From Leptospirillum sp. (GTDB lineage: Bacteria > Nitrospirota > Leptospirillia > Leptospirillales > Leptospirillaceae), in assembly GCA_027343785.1 (NCBI GenBank), contig DAHWKF010000012.1, positions 1 to 32,684 of the forward strand: a stretch of 32,684 bases of DNA, written 5' to 3'. The notes under the pieces were generated by a model. The model saw only the letters and a list, made by a program, of their open reading frames with translations. It was not told where the DNA came from and did not search any database. Shown here piece by piece: positions 31,656-32,684 of the stretch. The number at the start of each line of letters is the position of its first letter. Positions within the stretch are counted from its first letter, which is position 1. The position numbers were made by a program, and so were the translations under genes.

Positions 31656-32684
31656 TTATTTTTTGGAACGGCTCTTGACATAAGCCAGCGTTCCACCCGC
31701 CTTGACGATTTCCAAGTCGCGCTCCGTCATGGAATGGGTGAGCGGAATGTCGATCCCTTTTGTCACGTTCCGCAAAGACAGGGGCTTCTTGTCCAGTTGC
31801 GTCGTGTCGAGTTCGAGCATGTCGTTGGCTTCGATCTTGTCATAATCCGTCTCATTGACAAATGTCAGCGGAAGGATTCCGAAGTTGATGAGGTTGGCCA
31901 TATGGATGCGGGCAAACGCCTTTGTGATGACACCCTTTACCCCCAGATACATCGGGGCGAGAGCGGCGTGTTCTCGGCTTGAACCCTGACCATAGTTGGT
32001 TCCTCCCACGATGAAGCCGCCGCCTTCTTCCTTGGCTCTCTTGGGAAAGGTAGGGTCAATCGCTTCGAAAACATATTGGGAGATCGCGGGAACATTCGAC
32101 CGGAGCGGAAGAACTTTGGCGCCCGCGGGCATAATGTGATCCGTCGTGATATTATCCCCGACCTTCAGCAGAACCTTGCCCGAAATCTTGGGAGCGATCC
32201 TGTCCCGGGTCGGAAGAGGCTTGATATTCGGACCCCGAACAATTTCAACCTTGCTCCCGTCCGCCTCAGGAAAAATGAACATCCGATCATCGAGGACATA
32301 TTTTTCGGGAATATCCACTTGCTGGAAAGGAACACCCAGATCCCTCGGATCAGTGATCACCCCCGTAATGGCGCAGGCTGCCGCTACTTCCGGACTGGCC
32401 AGATAGACCTTGGCGTCCTTTGTACCGCTTCGGCCTTCAAAATTCCGGTTGAACGTGCGGACCGAAACTCCTCCCGATGGGGGAGCAAAACCCATTCCGA
32501 TACAGGGGCCACAAGCGCTCTCCAGAAGACGGGCGCCCGAAGTAATCAGATTCGCCAGGACGCCGTTCTGGGAGATCATCTCCAGCGTCTGACGGGAACC
32601 CGGCGAAAATCCCAGACTGACATTCGGATGAACCGTCTTGCCGGTCATGACAGATGAAATCTGCATCAGGTCCTTGTAGGAAGA
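31656..32684 (-). CDS. acn: Aconitate hydratase, C-terminal part (cut by right edge)
   Basis: Aconitase isomerises citrate and isocitrate using a [4Fe-4S] cluster. The frame is open to the right edge, so the N-terminal part is missing; about 342 codons are present. Visible signatures are ESACGPCIGMGFAP with two cluster cysteines, SVRTFNRNFEGRSG, YLASPEVAAACAITGVI, and the swivel domain GGTNYGQGSSREHAALAPMYLGVKGVITKAFARIH carrying the catalytic serine and arginine. The NYGQGSSREHAAL form is of the mitochondrial/AcnA-like superfamily. Its partners downstream (ccl, frd, suc) point to reductive TCA cycling. A terminator follows the gene. Confidence 0.95.
   Translation of the reverse strand, partial: SSYKDLMQISSVMTGKTVHPNVSLGFSPGSRQTLEMISQNGVLANLITSGARLLESACGPCIGMGFAPPSGGVSVRTFNRNFEGRSGTKDAKVYLASPEVAAACAITGVITDPRDLGVPFQQVDIPEKYVLDDRMFIFPEADGSKVEIVRGPNIKPLPTRDRIAPKISGKVLLKVGDNITTDHIMPAGAKVLPLRSNVPAISQYVFEAIDPTFPKRAKEEGGGFIVGGTNYGQGSSREHAALAPMYLGVKGVITKAFARIHMANLINFGILPLTFVNETDYDKIEANDMLELDTTQLDKKPLSLRNVTKGIDIPLTHSMTERDLEIVKAGGTLAYVKSRSKK

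Noticed and set aside
1..32684. CRISPR arrays, tRNA or rRNA genes, insertion sequences, phage genes
   Set aside because: No regularly spaced repeats, cloverleaf or rRNA-like stretch, transposase or terminal inverted repeats were seen by reading; a tRNAscan or IS search was not possible.

Overview
The window reads as a chromosomal core region of a Gram-negative, autotrophic, GC-rich bacterium. Three things together point to a Nitrospirota member of the Leptospirillum type: a complete division and cell wall (dcw) cluster with DNPR-type (meso-diaminopimelate) MurE, a squalene-hopene cyclase, and a block of reductive TCA cycle genes that includes a free-standing citryl-CoA lyase. The taxon is an inference from gene content; no rRNA or marker comparison was possible. 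Nearly everything is coded on the minus strand, so transcription mostly runs right to left.

Left edge (1-1449): the N-terminal half of a squalene-hopene cyclase runs off the left end, minus strand. Its promoter appears to lie far upstream (TTGACC-N17-TACAAT), leaving a leader of about 220 nt with a perfect 8-bp hairpin. A plus-strand membrane protein of unknown function (1450-2046) converges on the dcw operon's tail.

Dcw region (2033-23737, minus strand): transcription starts at a near-perfect sigma70 promoter overlapped by TGGGN repeats at 10-nt spacing, the expected MraZ operator. The order is mraZ-rsmH-ftsL-ftsI-murE-murF-mraY-murD-ftsW-murG-murC-murB-ddl-ftsQ-ftsA-ftsZ, followed by a Gram-positive-like tail of pgeF(ylmD)-yggS(ylmE)-proC-yggT(ylmG)-divIVA-DUF167. 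Most genes overlap by 1-26 nt or are separated by under 50 nt. The larger gaps (ftsL/ftsI, murG/murC, ftsQ/ftsA) are about 110-130 nt. Together the genes make the soluble and lipid-linked peptidoglycan precursors, polymerise and crosslink them at the septum, and build the FtsZ/FtsA ring.

Middle (23738-24931): a small plus-strand pair, an FmdB-type zinc ribbon protein and a lipoprotein, is divergent from mraZ. It ends at a strong bidirectional terminator shared with a convergent peroxiredoxin gene.

Right region (24932-32684, minus strand): aconitase (cut by the right edge), a strong terminator, citryl-CoA lyase, a PsiE-like membrane protein, fumarate reductase iron-sulfur and flavoprotein subunits, succinyl-CoA synthetase beta and alpha, and a peroxiredoxin. 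These are enzymes of the reductive TCA cycle in its two-step citrate-cleavage form. The fumarate reductase is unusual: the covalent-flavin histidine is replaced by asparagine, and the iron-sulfur subunit has two CxxCxxCxxxC motifs.

I saw no tRNA, rRNA, CRISPR array, insertion sequence or phage gene. I did not find a wholly new system. The best leads are the tandem FtsZ C-terminal peptides, the probable ATT start of yggT, the fumarate reductase features, the cyclase leader, and the MraZ operator/promoter overlap.
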